This document shows positions 52,493 through 62,983 of a stretch of 64,000 bases of DNA, in pieces (positions within the stretch are counted from its first letter, which is position 1; every line of letters starts with the position of its first letter). A program made the position numbers and the translations under genes. The notes below the pieces were generated by a model that did not search any database, had not been told where the DNA came from, and saw nothing but the letters and a program-made list of their open reading frames with translations. Source of the stretch: Candidatus Eisenbergiella stercoravium (lineage in GTDB: Bacteria; Bacillota; Clostridia; Lachnospirales; Lachnospiraceae); NCBI GenBank assembly GCA_019113175.1, contig DXHY01000054.1, positions 25,347 to 89,346 on the forward strand, written 5' to 3'.

Positions 52493-53952
52493 TCATCAAT
52501 GTCCTTTACGCTTAATTCCGGTACTGTCTTCCCGCCAAACTCCTCCGGGTCAAGAATTCCAAGCTGAATCTTGATAATGGAGCGCATTTCGATAGCTGGC
52601 TTCAGACAGAACAAGTTAAAATCGTGGGAAGAAATATCCTCCGGATGCTGTACATTCGGGAACAATAGCTTCAAATAGGCTGTGCAAATACGCTTGATCG
52701 CCTCCGTATCTCTCGTATCAGATTTCTCCGGGACTGCTACTCGTGCATCAACAACAGCGCGGTATGTCGGGTCGTCTCTCAGTTCGTGCATGATAGAAGA
52801 GAAATACTCTGAATTCAGAGCCCAACCACAAATCTTCAGGTCATCGTTCATTCGAGGCAGTTCCCAGCCCTTTAAGAATCCGTGGAAGCGGTCTATCAAA
52901 GCACTTTCATGAAACACTTTCGGCAAGTCGCTGAACATATTCAAGTATTCATTCATGGAAGCCGCGGGAATATTGCCAAGGAGAATAATGCCAGAATCAG
53001 CAGCCCCCTCGTGATTGCCGACCGTGTACTTGCCGTTTTCCATATAGCCCTTGAGAGCACCACGCATTTCATCTATATCGGTAAAGTTAATAGTCTGCAC
53101 CTCATCTAACGCCACATAATCATGACCAAATACCAGGCCTTCTGTTCTCCGAGCAACGTCATAAAACATCTTTGCTCTGGACATAGTACCGCCAGAAGAA
53201 AGCCAACCATAACGGCTGACCGAGCCGAACAAATAGGACTTGCCGGTACCTTTGGGGGCTAGTTCAATCAAATTCAGTCGCTTCTCTACAAAAGGAAGTA
53301 ATCTCGTAATCATGGCCAGCTTCTGCTGACGGGATTCGTAGCCAGCTGCATTATAATCGATGGCGCCAAGGATAATGTCAATCCACTCATCAAGGGTGAA
53401 AGATTCACGGGCATACTTATACTCATCCAAGTCAATAATATACGGACAGAAATCTTGGAAACTCACCAACTTAATTTTTCCGGCATCCCTGTCGCTCTCC
53501 GGGAACTGATACCCAAGTTCTACGATTCCCCAATTCTCTTCAGCCTTCAACAATGCTGCGCTGCAATTTTCCCAAACATCTCTCGGAATCACAGTATCTT
53601 TAGTGGTCAGGCCAAAATCAGGAAGCGAGAAAGACAGACCCTGCGTCTTGATATCAATATCAACCGATATCTTGGCCAAAAATTTCATCTGCTCCTGATA
53701 GTTGACAATACGGTTCTTGATGGATTTCCAGTCCTCTTTTTTCGGAATAAACTCACGAATAAAAGCTGTAGCCCCATCAAAATCAATTTCGCCATGGTCA
53801 TCCTGAAAGCGCTTTAACACCCAATCCCGCATGAACGATGGCATCTTGAAGGAGGTAATAAAATTGCTCTTCTTCAGGTCTTTATAGACGACCATCTCAT
53901 CAAAGTTGTCCTTTAACTTTTCCACCATATCGGCGGACTGTAACTCGCTCAT
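52489..53952 (-). CDS. brxL: BrxL, AAA+ protein of type 4 BREX (short form)
   Basis: A 487-residue AAA+ protein (the TIGR02688-like, Lon-related BrxL group). N-terminal domain of about 200 residues, then Walker A A-P-K-G-T-G-K-S-Y at 232-240, Walker B D-Y-V-A-L-D-E at 278-284 and sensor region L-G-N-I-P-A. BrxL proteins of type 1 BREX are about 680 residues with a C-terminal Lon-protease-like domain; here the chain ends soon after the AAA+ core, so that domain is absent. BrxL is known as an MCM-like ring that binds DNA and is needed for defence. It starts 15 bases after pglZ. Confidence 0.88.
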   Translation of the reverse strand: MSELQSADMVEKLKDNFDEMVVYKDLKKSNFITSFKMPSFMRDWVLKRFQDDHGEIDFDGATAFIREFIPKKEDWKSIKNRIVNYQEQMKFLAKISVDIDIKTQGLSFSLPDFGLTTKDTVIPRDVWENCSAALLKAEENWGIVELGYQFPESDRDAGKIKLVSFQDFCPYIIDLDEYKYARESFTLDEWIDIILGAIDYNAAGYESRQQKLAMITRLLPFVEKRLNLIELAPKGTGKSYLFGSVSRYGWLSSGGTMSRAKMFYDVARRTEGLVFGHDYVALDEVQTINFTDIDEMRGALKGYMENGKYTVGNHEGAADSGIILLGNIPAASMNEYLNMFSDLPKVFHESALIDRFHGFLKGWELPRMNDDLKICGWALNSEYFSSIMHELRDDPTYRAVVDARVAVPEKSDTRDTEAIKRICTAYLKLLFPNVQHPEDISSHDFNLFCLKPAIEMRSIIKIQLGILDPEEFGGKTVPELSVKDIDE

Positions 53953-53967
53953 ATTTGCCTCCTCCGA

Positions 53968-56307
53968 TTAGAACAAATCTACTTCGCGGGTCTGCTTTTG
54001 TGCTTTAAACTCCAGCTTCACCGACATATTTTTCTCGCCATCATAAACCTCCGCAGAGTAATTGCCTTTCCTCTTAATCTTCGGAATTTCAAATCTTGCA
54101 TGTTTCTTATCCGCTACAAATTCCCCGTCATAGAAATCGTAATTAATGAGCAATCGAGGCTTGCTGAGCGGAATATTGGAATAAAGCACCAATTCCGGAG
54201 TAACACGAGGCTTTAGTGTAATGACAGGATTTACAAAGCAAAGTTCAATATTGTCCGGACGCTTTGTCAGGGTGATGATGGGCACCACCACTTCCTCAAG
54301 GGAAGCCCCGCCGTGTACTTCTACATTTGCCCGACGGCCACCCTTAAAACGCTCATAGTTTGCAAGAACAGCGAATCCATCTTCATAAGCAACAAACGAC
54401 AGATTCGGGTCTTCTACAGCCGGGCAACATCGTCCGCTGTGTTCACCAGACTCCTCTAGCTCAATGCTGGAATTCAACTCATGACCATAACGCACTGCCA
54501 ATCTGCTGGCACCGTGGTCGGCTACAATCAACGCTTTCTCCAGCGTTCCTTGCACAAGCATGGACTGAATCATCCGTAGTTGTTCATCGATTACATCCAG
54601 TTCCTCAAATAAATGGAGCGGGTACTCACATTTCCGATAATCGTAAACCTGGCTGTGATGCTTTATCTCGTCAAGGTCATCAATTTTTCTCCAGTCTCCA
54701 TCCGCAAAATGCTGCAAAAACTCTTTGTTTTTAACTGTGATAGAGGGCAGCTCGCAATGGCCTATGGCTACTTCTGATACCAAGCCATATTCCTCGCACT
54801 TTGCCATAATAAAAGCAAGGTACTCCACGCCAAGTGCATCGAAAAAGAAGCATTGTACCTTCTTCTTATCCATGTGGGAAATGATGCTGCTCCTCGGCTG
54901 CAATTTATTATAGGGGCGAGGTGATTGGGCGTAAGCATTGACCCTTTTCAGGAACTCCGGAAAGATACGATTTGTGAGCTTTTGAAGTTTGTAATCCCGG
55001 AAATATGTAGTCAAATCATCCCGGAAGCTACTGTCGGATTCCGGTAGCTTAGTGTTCACGGCATCAAAGATGAAATCCTGCATATATAAATGCAACGGCT
55101 TAGACATACTACGTGTTGCGCAGGAAATTTCCATCGGTGTGAAATCATAAAGGCTGAGGCACCGTACAAATTCGTACTTTTCCTGTATGCTGCTGTCAGT
55201 CAGATAGAACACCTCGTCCTTTTGGTGACGGCCCAGTTTATCACAATATTTTTTAATAAGCGGCAGATTCTCCGGCAACTGCTCCAACAGCCTCTTTCGC
55301 TCTGTATAATACCGTTCAAACTCCAGATGCGAAATATCTACATCTGCAAAATCCAGATATGCGTGCATCTCAAAAGAATCAACATTATCACAATTTCCAA
55401 GTATAAATGTCAGATAGTGGTTATTGGCCTCACCGAAGGACTTCAATGACAGCCACAAGAACCACTGCAGCTTCTTATCGCCGGATTCCCAAACATCTGA
55501 TAGATGCGCCGACAGATTTGCTGTAGCGCCAAATTCATCACAAACTAATGCCGAAAAGCTGCTCTTGCCAGACATTTTAGAAGCAAGCCAGCTCCACTGC
55601 ACATCTGTTCCGTATGCTTTTTCCGTAGCTCCTGCAATATCTGAATATTTTGTGGTCAACGCCTCATAAATACCTTCGAAAGCTGTAACGGAATAAACAG
55701 CGTTTCGGAACATATCAACGGGGAACGAGCTAACTGTCGTCACAGTAGGGTGATTCTGACGCTGCATATCCGTCAATCTTTCAAGATAGGTGAGAAGTCT
55801 CGGAATATCAGAAAGTGGCTTAAATCCAATACACTCTTCTTCAGTTTTCGCAAATTTTATCTGTGGCAACGGCGAAACCTCTCCGTCAACCAGAACGACT
55901 CTATTTTTCATCCGGATATCACGATTCATAAATTTCTGAAGCGTCTGTTCACAATGGTCAAGAAGGACAACACCATATCCGCTAATAGGGTAACTAAGCA
56001 CCTCATCCAGCTTTGCGGCCAACGCACTATCGCTGCGAAGCATCTGTGCCTGCGACAGCCCAGCTAAGGCATAGTTTCCACTGCCACTTACAATAGAGAC
56101 GGCTGCATCGACATTAGGCAGACCGTTGGGCAGGCAATTTTGGGAAACGTAAACACATCTCTTGCAGCTATCGGCCTCAAGGCGCTGGAGGATTTCCTGA
56201 TAAACGTCGTAATTCTCCGTATTCACCAACAAGAAATAGCCGGTCTTTTTTCCGTTAAAATAGGCACTTATTTGCTCGAAACATTCACTTGTGTTATTGC
56301 AACGCAT
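53968..56307 (-). CDS. pglZ: PglZ, alkaline-phosphatase-superfamily BREX protein
   Basis: A 779-residue protein with the PglZ domain in its second half. Metal-binding motifs of the alkaline phosphatase superfamily are visible: F-F-F-D-A-L-G with Asp490, I-V-A-D-H-G at 594-599, and V-H-G-G-A-S-L-E-E-V-V-V-P near 664-676. The N-terminal half is helical without known domain, and the C-terminus is beta-rich. PglZ is the hallmark of all BREX types. It may act as a phosphodiesterase on nucleic acid; its precise reaction in BREX is unsettled. Starts 11 bases after brxC. Confidence 0.93.
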   Translation of the reverse strand: MRCNNTSECFEQISAYFNGKKTGYFLLVNTENYDVYQEILQRLEADSCKRCVYVSQNCLPNGLPNVDAAVSIVSGSGNYALAGLSQAQMLRSDSALAAKLDEVLSYPISGYGVVLLDHCEQTLQKFMNRDIRMKNRVVLVDGEVSPLPQIKFAKTEEECIGFKPLSDIPRLLTYLERLTDMQRQNHPTVTTVSSFPVDMFRNAVYSVTAFEGIYEALTTKYSDIAGATEKAYGTDVQWSWLASKMSGKSSFSALVCDEFGATANLSAHLSDVWESGDKKLQWFLWLSLKSFGEANNHYLTFILGNCDNVDSFEMHAYLDFADVDISHLEFERYYTERKRLLEQLPENLPLIKKYCDKLGRHQKDEVFYLTDSSIQEKYEFVRCLSLYDFTPMEISCATRSMSKPLHLYMQDFIFDAVNTKLPESDSSFRDDLTTYFRDYKLQKLTNRIFPEFLKRVNAYAQSPRPYNKLQPRSSIISHMDKKKVQCFFFDALGVEYLAFIMAKCEEYGLVSEVAIGHCELPSITVKNKEFLQHFADGDWRKIDDLDEIKHHSQVYDYRKCEYPLHLFEELDVIDEQLRMIQSMLVQGTLEKALIVADHGASRLAVRYGHELNSSIELEESGEHSGRCCPAVEDPNLSFVAYEDGFAVLANYERFKGGRRANVEVHGGASLEEVVVPIITLTKRPDNIELCFVNPVITLKPRVTPELVLYSNIPLSKPRLLINYDFYDGEFVADKKHARFEIPKIKRKGNYSAEVYDGEKNMSVKLEFKAQKQTREVDLF

Positions 56308-56318
56308 AAATGCCCTCC

Positions 56319-59300
56319 TTATTCATTCTTCAGAATTTCCATACCCACCGTAAGATTGTCAGCAATAAGCTCATTCAAATAGCGACGCAGCTCAGTAGCA
56401 TCCATCTTATCGATCACAGCCTGTGCACGCTCACAACCGCTGAGTTTGTATTGCTTTTCTGCCAATACTTTCAGACGGTTCTTCACTGCGGAATTATCCA
56501 TCCAGTTATACGTCTTGTCTGGGATACTTCCAACTAGGCTCTTCCGAATAGAATCCGCATCCTTTAGCATAATGGCGTAATCACCGACAACACGCTCCAT
56601 AAAGCAGCGGTCTCGCTCCTGCGGGTCATTCAAACGATCATAGAACGTAGCCGCCTCAAGATAATTGATGGCCTTGGTAATATCTGCATCCGAAGCAGAA
56701 TATGCAAGGATGGTGGCAAAGATAGTTTTTGCCTCTCCGCGCTCTGTGTCATCAAACATACAAAGAATCGGGGTATCATACCGGTCAGACCAATCGGACG
56801 GGTCTTTTGTTCCGGTCTTCTCCAACCAGAGATTCCTCAGCTGATTCTTTCGAATGCTCTTTTTGTAGTTGCTTACAGCATTCTCAATGTATTGATAATA
56901 CTCCGTGCTGGACTTGGTAAACTGGCCAGCAGGAAGGGTACTGCAGAATCCAGCAATATCCTGCTCATCCAATTCTTCTACAAACGTGCCTGCAATCTGT
57001 TTAAAATACGGCAACTGGTCTTTATAAAAGTGCTCAAATGCCTCACGCTGCGTTACCAGCGCATCATAAAATTGTTGCTTATACTGTTCCTGCAGTTGGC
57101 CGCTCTGCTTCATGTAATAAAGCTGGACTAAAAGCTGGCTCAAGTCTCCGGCATATTTGCGCAGGACATCATATGGCATACGGATGTTGTTGGAGCGCTT
57201 GTTCCACTCCAATACCATGTCCCGGAGGTTGGTGCATTTCGGCAGGCTCTTATTGCTTTCGGCTATGATGCGATACTCCAAAATGACGTCCGAAATTTTC
57301 TCGTCCGCAGTAACAGAGCTCCATACCCAGTTCGCGGCATCTGCATTAAATTTCAGTTTTACCTGATCAAGATAGGCTCCACCATCGCCAATTTCATTTG
57401 CCAGCTGTCGGAGCACACCCCCCTGATAAATATCAATATAAGCCAGCATACCCTTGCGACACATCTCATTGGTCAGGAGGCTTTCCATATCCCGCATGAT
57501 GGCGACATTGTCATGGACAAGGGAACCAATCTGGTCTGCAAGAGCACTCTCCGTGGCCTTGTTGCTGTTTGCAGTGTTGGCAATGCCACAGTAGGCATCA
57601 ATTACGGTGGTAATCTGATCCGCAGTCGTCTCCAGCTGCACCGTGTCCAGAATATATTTCAGGCACCAAATAGGGAAGGTAAGGCCCTTCATCTTGATGC
57701 GAATTTGATCACGAGCGCTTTCGATAGAGCCACACTGAGACATCGGAATGTGGAACGCAGTCGATGTGCATTGAAGAAAGCTGCGCTGGTTTGTGCTCAT
57801 AGCAACGATATATTCTTCTTTATATTTCGAGGACGGAGAGAACTTCTGATTGATTGCGTTGGCAATCATCTGCTTCATTTTCCCCGGTGTCATACTTTCA
57901 CTGGAAGAGCCGTTACTCCAGAAATAATCAGCGGTAGCATATTCTTTCAGCACGAAGCCCATAACAAAAGCGGTCACATTACTGGGCATGAATCCGTAAG
58001 GTGCCTCTTCTAGCGCTTCATAGATGGAAAGAATACTGACACGACCAGAATCCTTCTCGAATCTATCTTTTACGACCTTCTCTACTTCTTGCTTGATGCG
58101 AACAATGGACAAACTCTTTTTCGTCGGGTCTTCCCAATAACGTTCAACCTTCCATGCACCCTCCAGTGCAGTCGCAAGGCTGGTCTTCACATTGGAAGAT
58201 TTAAAGGTGGACTTCAGCTCCTCCGTGATACCGCATTCAGCGCCCTGAGCCAGAGGGCCTTTCAGGAACATATTATCAATCAGATTGAACTGTTCAAGGC
58301 CGCAGGAATAAATCTGGTGGTTGAGCCTTTGCAGCTCCTCTTGCAATACGGCGAGATTGGCCACGCGAGTGCCGCTTTTATGTTCAGGAGTATACAGGAT
58401 AAAAGCACCGGCAGAGATTCTTTGTTTCCATTCGCGTAAACATTTCTGTGCCTGTTCTTCATATCTCCCAGCTCTTAACTTATCGTTCTGAGCATAGTTC
58501 TTGCTGTATGCCATATTCTCTACATACTGGCTCAAAAGATCATCGCCCATAGGTGTCAGGCATTCGATATAGAAAAGCTCGTTAGAAGGCTGAACGATTG
58601 CTTTCAAAATGGCATTTTTGATAGTAGCAGTCTCTGTATCATTCAAGGCAAAAGCCACCACAGCCTTAAAACGATTCGGTTTGCTGTGTCCGCTTAGCTT
58701 ACTGCTGACCAGTGTTAAATTAGAGGAAGCTGCGCCCTCCATCACAAAACGGGAACGGATTGCAACAGGAAGCTGCACTGCAGACATTAGGTCGGCAGAA
58801 ATAATCAAATCCTGCGTTTTTGTGCTGTTACGGATATCGGCCTTTAGTTTGTTAATCTTGCCGATATCGCCGTCACGATTCGCAACAGTGTATTCCTTTA
58901 GACCATTGCCCACAGGCTTTTCAAAGAGCAGTCCCTGCTGACACAGACCAGCAGCAATATTGCGAGCTTTGCCCTTCGACCAGTCAGTACCTGCAAAGGC
59001 CAAGTCAATATTTTGCTCGTTGGGGCGTAGAAGTTCTACATCACCCACGCGCAAGGAAATGGCTTCCAGCAACAGCACAGTTTTAAACACTCGCTCCTGG
59101 TCTGGAGTTAGGCTTCCCTTTTTCAGCAGACCGAAGGAATCCAGAATCACACGAACATCATCATTCAATCCATTCTGGTCTTTTCCGGTGAAGAAATCCC
59201 AGAGCATATCGATGGTGAGCAGGTTTATACTCTCCTCAGGACCATACTCGTTAATAAACCACTTGAAACCTTTTGCATCCGTCATGTCATTGCTGATAAT

Positions 59301-60542
59301 GAAATCAAACATGCTACGAGCATTGGAATTGAATGCCACTGACATGTGTTTCAACAGCAACGCTGCATACGGATGAATTGGAACGATAGACTGTAGCTCT
59401 GCATCAGAGATGATCGTCTTCTGACCCATCCTGGAGTGCTTTTTTGCACTGGCAATAATGGTATTGCGGACACTGGTTAGCCCTTCATTTAGATCACCCT
59501 TGTATTCAGTCCACTCCGGAAGAAGCACAGGGTCATCGGTGGTTTTCATGGCCTGCGCCATCAACCGGAATGCCATATTCTCTGGCATCTCAATACGGAC
59601 AGTTACATCGCCTACAAAACGATTCAAAATCTTCTTACGCATATCCTTATCCTGAATAAGAGAACTACTTTCGTGGGTCACGATAAGGAAATAAAACGGG
59701 TGAGACTCGCTGATTTCTGCAAGGGTCTGAAAGCCAGTCAAAGCATTCTGATTGTTCTGAAAATACTCCGTAAACTCGTCCCACACGAAGAGAATAGCGG
59801 AGATGTCGTTCTCGTCAATGATGCTTTTAATCCATTCGCACATGGTCGGAATGTCCAAACGCAGGGCCGTAATGCCATTGTCCTCGGCAACCTTCAGGAT
59901 ATTGCGCATCATTTTAGAAACAGCGTCCTCGTCCTCGGAATTCTTCAGCACAGAGATGACCTCATTCACATGCTTGCCGCCAAAATCCCACATGTACTTA
60001 TCTTCCTGAATCAGGCTGTCAAAGTAGACTCGGTTTGCCTCTTTGTCTTCCAGCCAGTGCAGGGCGGCTTCCTTCAGGGATGCTTCACCACGATTGGTAA
60101 TGCCATGCTCCTGCAAAGCAGCTGTAATACTATCCTGCAAGGCTAGGATCAGGTCTTGGTCAGAACGGATAGACGCAGAGCCAATCCGGTGAATGGTAAT
60201 CAATCTGCCGTTGCTCTTGTCCGTAATGAGCTGCTGGCAAAGATCATCCCGGAGGCCATAATCCCTGAAGTAAGCACGGATTTCGTCATCACTGGCCTCC
60301 AGCATAGATTTTACTGTCAGGGCTGCATGGGATTTACCGGTACCGTAGGCACCTTCCACCCACAGGGAACGGGAGTCCTTGCCTGAGAGCATGATGTGGG
60401 TTTTCTCCAACAGCTTTACAAAGGTCTCATGAGGATAGAATGAAGTCCATTTGACTTCACCGGATTTTATCAGGTCAGCCGTAACCGCTGCATAATACTT
60501 TGGATCAATGTTAAAATAATCCTTGTAAGTTTTCTTGCTCAT
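56319..60542 (-). CDS. brxC: BrxC, large P-loop ATPase of BREX
   Basis: A 1407-residue ATPase, the largest gene in the window. Walker A G-A-Y-G-T-G-K-S-H at 64-72, Walker B A-I-L-F-V-W-D-E-F at 249-257, and a sensor-like I-V-T-H-E-S-S near 290 place it in the BrxC/PglY family of STAND/ORC-like ATPases. The rest is long, mostly helical, with no second enzyme domain seen. BrxC is required in BREX and probably organises the modification/defence complex on DNA. It starts 19 bases after brxP. Confidence 0.9.
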   Translation of the reverse strand: MSKKTYKDYFNIDPKYYAAVTADLIKSGEVKWTSFYPHETFVKLLEKTHIMLSGKDSRSLWVEGAYGTGKSHAALTVKSMLEASDDEIRAYFRDYGLRDDLCQQLITDKSNGRLITIHRIGSASIRSDQDLILALQDSITAALQEHGITNRGEASLKEAALHWLEDKEANRVYFDSLIQEDKYMWDFGGKHVNEVISVLKNSEDEDAVSKMMRNILKVAEDNGITALRLDIPTMCEWIKSIIDENDISAILFVWDEFTEYFQNNQNALTGFQTLAEISESHPFYFLIVTHESSSLIQDKDMRKKILNRFVGDVTVRIEMPENMAFRLMAQAMKTTDDPVLLPEWTEYKGDLNEGLTSVRNTIIASAKKHSRMGQKTIISDAELQSIVPIHPYAALLLKHMSVAFNSNARSMFDFIISNDMTDAKGFKWFINEYGPEESINLLTIDMLWDFFTGKDQNGLNDDVRVILDSFGLLKKGSLTPDQERVFKTVLLLEAISLRVGDVELLRPNEQNIDLAFAGTDWSKGKARNIAAGLCQQGLLFEKPVGNGLKEYTVANRDGDIGKINKLKADIRNSTKTQDLIISADLMSAVQLPVAIRSRFVMEGAASSNLTLVSSKLSGHSKPNRFKAVVAFALNDTETATIKNAILKAIVQPSNELFYIECLTPMGDDLLSQYVENMAYSKNYAQNDKLRAGRYEEQAQKCLREWKQRISAGAFILYTPEHKSGTRVANLAVLQEELQRLNHQIYSCGLEQFNLIDNMFLKGPLAQGAECGITEELKSTFKSSNVKTSLATALEGAWKVERYWEDPTKKSLSIVRIKQEVEKVVKDRFEKDSGRVSILSIYEALEEAPYGFMPSNVTAFVMGFVLKEYATADYFWSNGSSSESMTPGKMKQMIANAINQKFSPSSKYKEEYIVAMSTNQRSFLQCTSTAFHIPMSQCGSIESARDQIRIKMKGLTFPIWCLKYILDTVQLETTADQITTVIDAYCGIANTANSNKATESALADQIGSLVHDNVAIMRDMESLLTNEMCRKGMLAYIDIYQGGVLRQLANEIGDGGAYLDQVKLKFNADAANWVWSSVTADEKISDVILEYRIIAESNKSLPKCTNLRDMVLEWNKRSNNIRMPYDVLRKYAGDLSQLLVQLYYMKQSGQLQEQYKQQFYDALVTQREAFEHFYKDQLPYFKQIAGTFVEELDEQDIAGFCSTLPAGQFTKSSTEYYQYIENAVSNYKKSIRKNQLRNLWLEKTGTKDPSDWSDRYDTPILCMFDDTERGEAKTIFATILAYSASDADITKAINYLEAATFYDRLNDPQERDRCFMERVVGDYAIMLKDADSIRKSLVGSIPDKTYNWMDNSAVKNRLKVLAEKQYKLSGCERAQAVIDKMDATELRRYLNELIADNLTVGMEILKNE

Positions 60543-60561
60543 TGTCTTTTCTCCTACTATC

Positions 60562-62973
60562 TCAGAATATTGTCAACACATCCTGAGAGGATTTGTCTTC
60601 ACGTAAGCTAATGGTATCCAATCCCAAAGAGAAGCTGGCCGAAATAAAGTCTGAATAGTTTACGGACAGACCATTCAGAATTGGAACCATCGTATCGTAA
60701 TTCAGACCAAAGATTCTGGTCGGGCTGATGCCGTCACGCTCAATGGAATCATCCAGTAATGTGGACAGCGAGAACTGGTAGTAACCACCACATTTCTCTG
60801 CAAACTTGTAGAGTGAGTAGAGAATGACACGGGCATCCGGTTCAGCCCAACTGCATCTCATCAAAGAGTTAAGTGTTACCGTCTCCCTACCAGAAACAGA
60901 TGTTTTTTCGTTTATATCACAGTCGGCAAAAATTTTATCTTTACCCAAAGGTGTCTTAGCCATTATGATTTTAAGGGCATCAATAACATTCCGCTTACCC
61001 TTTCCTTTGGTATCGTTCACCATCACATCTGTCAACATCAAATTCAACGAGTCAGGCGTATATAAAGTTCCAAACTCAAGTGTAGTAACGAACCAATTAA
61101 ATGCAGGCGTATAGACCAAATTGCAAAGAATCAGGGCCCATGAGGTCTGACTGTATGCACCTTCCCTGATAATTACTTTTGCAAACGGTGTTGGTACACA
61201 TTTAGTGTACTTGTCTCCATCCGCAGTTTTGTCGTAGACTGTAAGACCTGCATCATCTGCGAAGTTTTTGAACGCATCCTTTTTCTTATTAGCGACCTGA
61301 CCATCGCCATCAGAAAGCCAAAATTCTTTTCCGCCCTCATATCGAATAAATGAATCCAGCCACTCATCCCGTGTTCCAAAGGTAAAATACCTGTCAATCC
61401 CTGCCATTTTTCTCCCCTCCATTATCTTGTTTCTTATTGATGCATATCTCAAACAATGCTCCTTAACATCGTGGCACCTGTAGCAGTGTGCACAGTTATC
61501 TCTAATCACTATCCCGTTCTTCATGTCAATGCAATCATATTTGCATTCTGCTTCGCATTCTCCACATCCTACGCAGTACAGGCTTTTAATGATTACACTT
61601 CTCATTAGCGATTGGAATTTAATATCTGACTTCGTACTCTCACAGTTTTCCAATATAAAGGTTGTTTTGCTTTCACCTTGTATCATTCTAACAGTATAGG
61701 ATTTACCTTCAAACTGAATCGTATATTCATTTTCCGCTACCTGTGTTATATCACCAATCGTCTTTCCCCAATGTTGCCATTTGAGATGCGTCACAAAAGT
61801 ATCTATCATAGGCGGATTACTTCCAACGATGACCTCAAATTTATCCTGACCTAAATTAAGCTCACGTCCAGATTTACGGGTTCTCCAAAATCCGCCATCG
61901 ATAAACTCTTGCATATCGGCCTCTGAGTAATTGACTTTTCCGCTTGTAGAAGCTATTTTCCCAAGGAAAAAATCCACTTCAGGCTTATATGAACAGCGCT
62001 TTATATATTCGTGCTTTCCAGTTGAGTTGGGGCAAACCAGACATCCCACCCTCATATTTCCCTTTTTATAAGCTTCATTTAAGTGCAAATGCCGTGCATA
62101 GATATAGCAATATAACTCTGCGGAAGTCCAATCAAGTATTGTATGGCAACTCATTTGACCACTGTGCTTCTGGCCATCGCTTACTGGGTCATAAGTGCTT
62201 CGTGCCAAGCTTTCTTCAGCACGCACTCCGGTAAAGGCCATTCCCGTAAAATCTCGCTTGCCTGTTATCTCCCTGAGCAAATTAATCTGTGGTGACGTTT
62301 TATGTACGCTACAACACCAGCGATTGCTCGTTGACGGTGGCCCAAAGCAAGACCATGTATTCTGTGGAAGCAGCTTAGATTCTGCTTGATAGAACCGTAT
62401 GCCTTCACTTATGCAGTCTGCTTTAATTTGCTTCACTAACTCATACGTATCAGGAAATTCCATACGGGTGTTTCCAAACAAAACTATAAAATCATCATGG
62501 GGAAGCGTACGCTGTACAATGTCTAACGCTACAATACTGTCCTTTCCACCACTGAATGCCACATAAAAAACATCAATTTTGTCTTTATATTCCCTATAAG
62601 TATTGTAAACTGTCTGAATCGTTTCTTGAACAAGAGTTTCTAAAATAGCTTCGTTTTTCTTCGCCATTGTTTCAACATCAACGAATTGTAATGGTATTCC
62701 ATCTGGCTCAGGTGTATCCAAAAGAACTATCTCTGGTTTGGAATAGTATGAACCACCTTTAGTTCTGGCAACAGTTCTTCCTCGATATATATAATTGTTT
62801 GTTTCTGCCCACATGAGTGGAACGCTGTCGTCTTTGGGATACAACCAGTATTGGTCAAATCCCAGTATTGTTAATTCTGAGGCATAAACGGGGCGCGGTT
62901 CCTTGCTGAACTTCGATTGCTCTGTGGTTAGAAGCAATCCTCCCGTCTCCTCATCCCATAAATACTGGTACAT
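60562..62973 (-). CDS. brxP: BrxP, PAPS-reductase/DndC-like protein with Fe-S and DUF4007-like domains
   Basis: An 803-residue multidomain protein. Residues about 130-330 form a PP-loop/PAPS-reductase domain with the ATP motif S-G-G-K-D-S at 141-146 and Cys209, 220, 221, 311 and 314, which can hold an Fe-S cluster as in DndC. Residues 467-507 hold a ferredoxin-like domain with two Cys4 sets (467/470/473/477 and 494/497/500/507). Residues about 520-803 resemble DUF4007, a probable DNA-binding domain found with sulfur-modification genes. In type 4 BREX this protein replaces the methyltransferase; it probably activates DNA phosphate for sulfur insertion. Confidence 0.88.
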   Translation of the reverse strand: MYQYLWDEETGGLLLTTEQSKFSKEPRPVYASELTILGFDQYWLYPKDDSVPLMWAETNNYIYRGRTVARTKGGSYYSKPEIVLLDTPEPDGIPLQFVDVETMAKKNEAILETLVQETIQTVYNTYREYKDKIDVFYVAFSGGKDSIVALDIVQRTLPHDDFIVLFGNTRMEFPDTYELVKQIKADCISEGIRFYQAESKLLPQNTWSCFGPPSTSNRWCCSVHKTSPQINLLREITGKRDFTGMAFTGVRAEESLARSTYDPVSDGQKHSGQMSCHTILDWTSAELYCYIYARHLHLNEAYKKGNMRVGCLVCPNSTGKHEYIKRCSYKPEVDFFLGKIASTSGKVNYSEADMQEFIDGGFWRTRKSGRELNLGQDKFEVIVGSNPPMIDTFVTHLKWQHWGKTIGDITQVAENEYTIQFEGKSYTVRMIQGESKTTFILENCESTKSDIKFQSLMRSVIIKSLYCVGCGECEAECKYDCIDMKNGIVIRDNCAHCYRCHDVKEHCLRYASIRNKIMEGRKMAGIDRYFTFGTRDEWLDSFIRYEGGKEFWLSDGDGQVANKKKDAFKNFADDAGLTVYDKTADGDKYTKCVPTPFAKVIIREGAYSQTSWALILCNLVYTPAFNWFVTTLEFGTLYTPDSLNLMLTDVMVNDTKGKGKRNVIDALKIIMAKTPLGKDKIFADCDINEKTSVSGRETVTLNSLMRCSWAEPDARVILYSLYKFAEKCGGYYQFSLSTLLDDSIERDGISPTRIFGLNYDTMVPILNGLSVNYSDFISASFSLGLDTISLREDKSSQDVLTIF

Positions 62974-62983
62974 CAGGTTTTCC

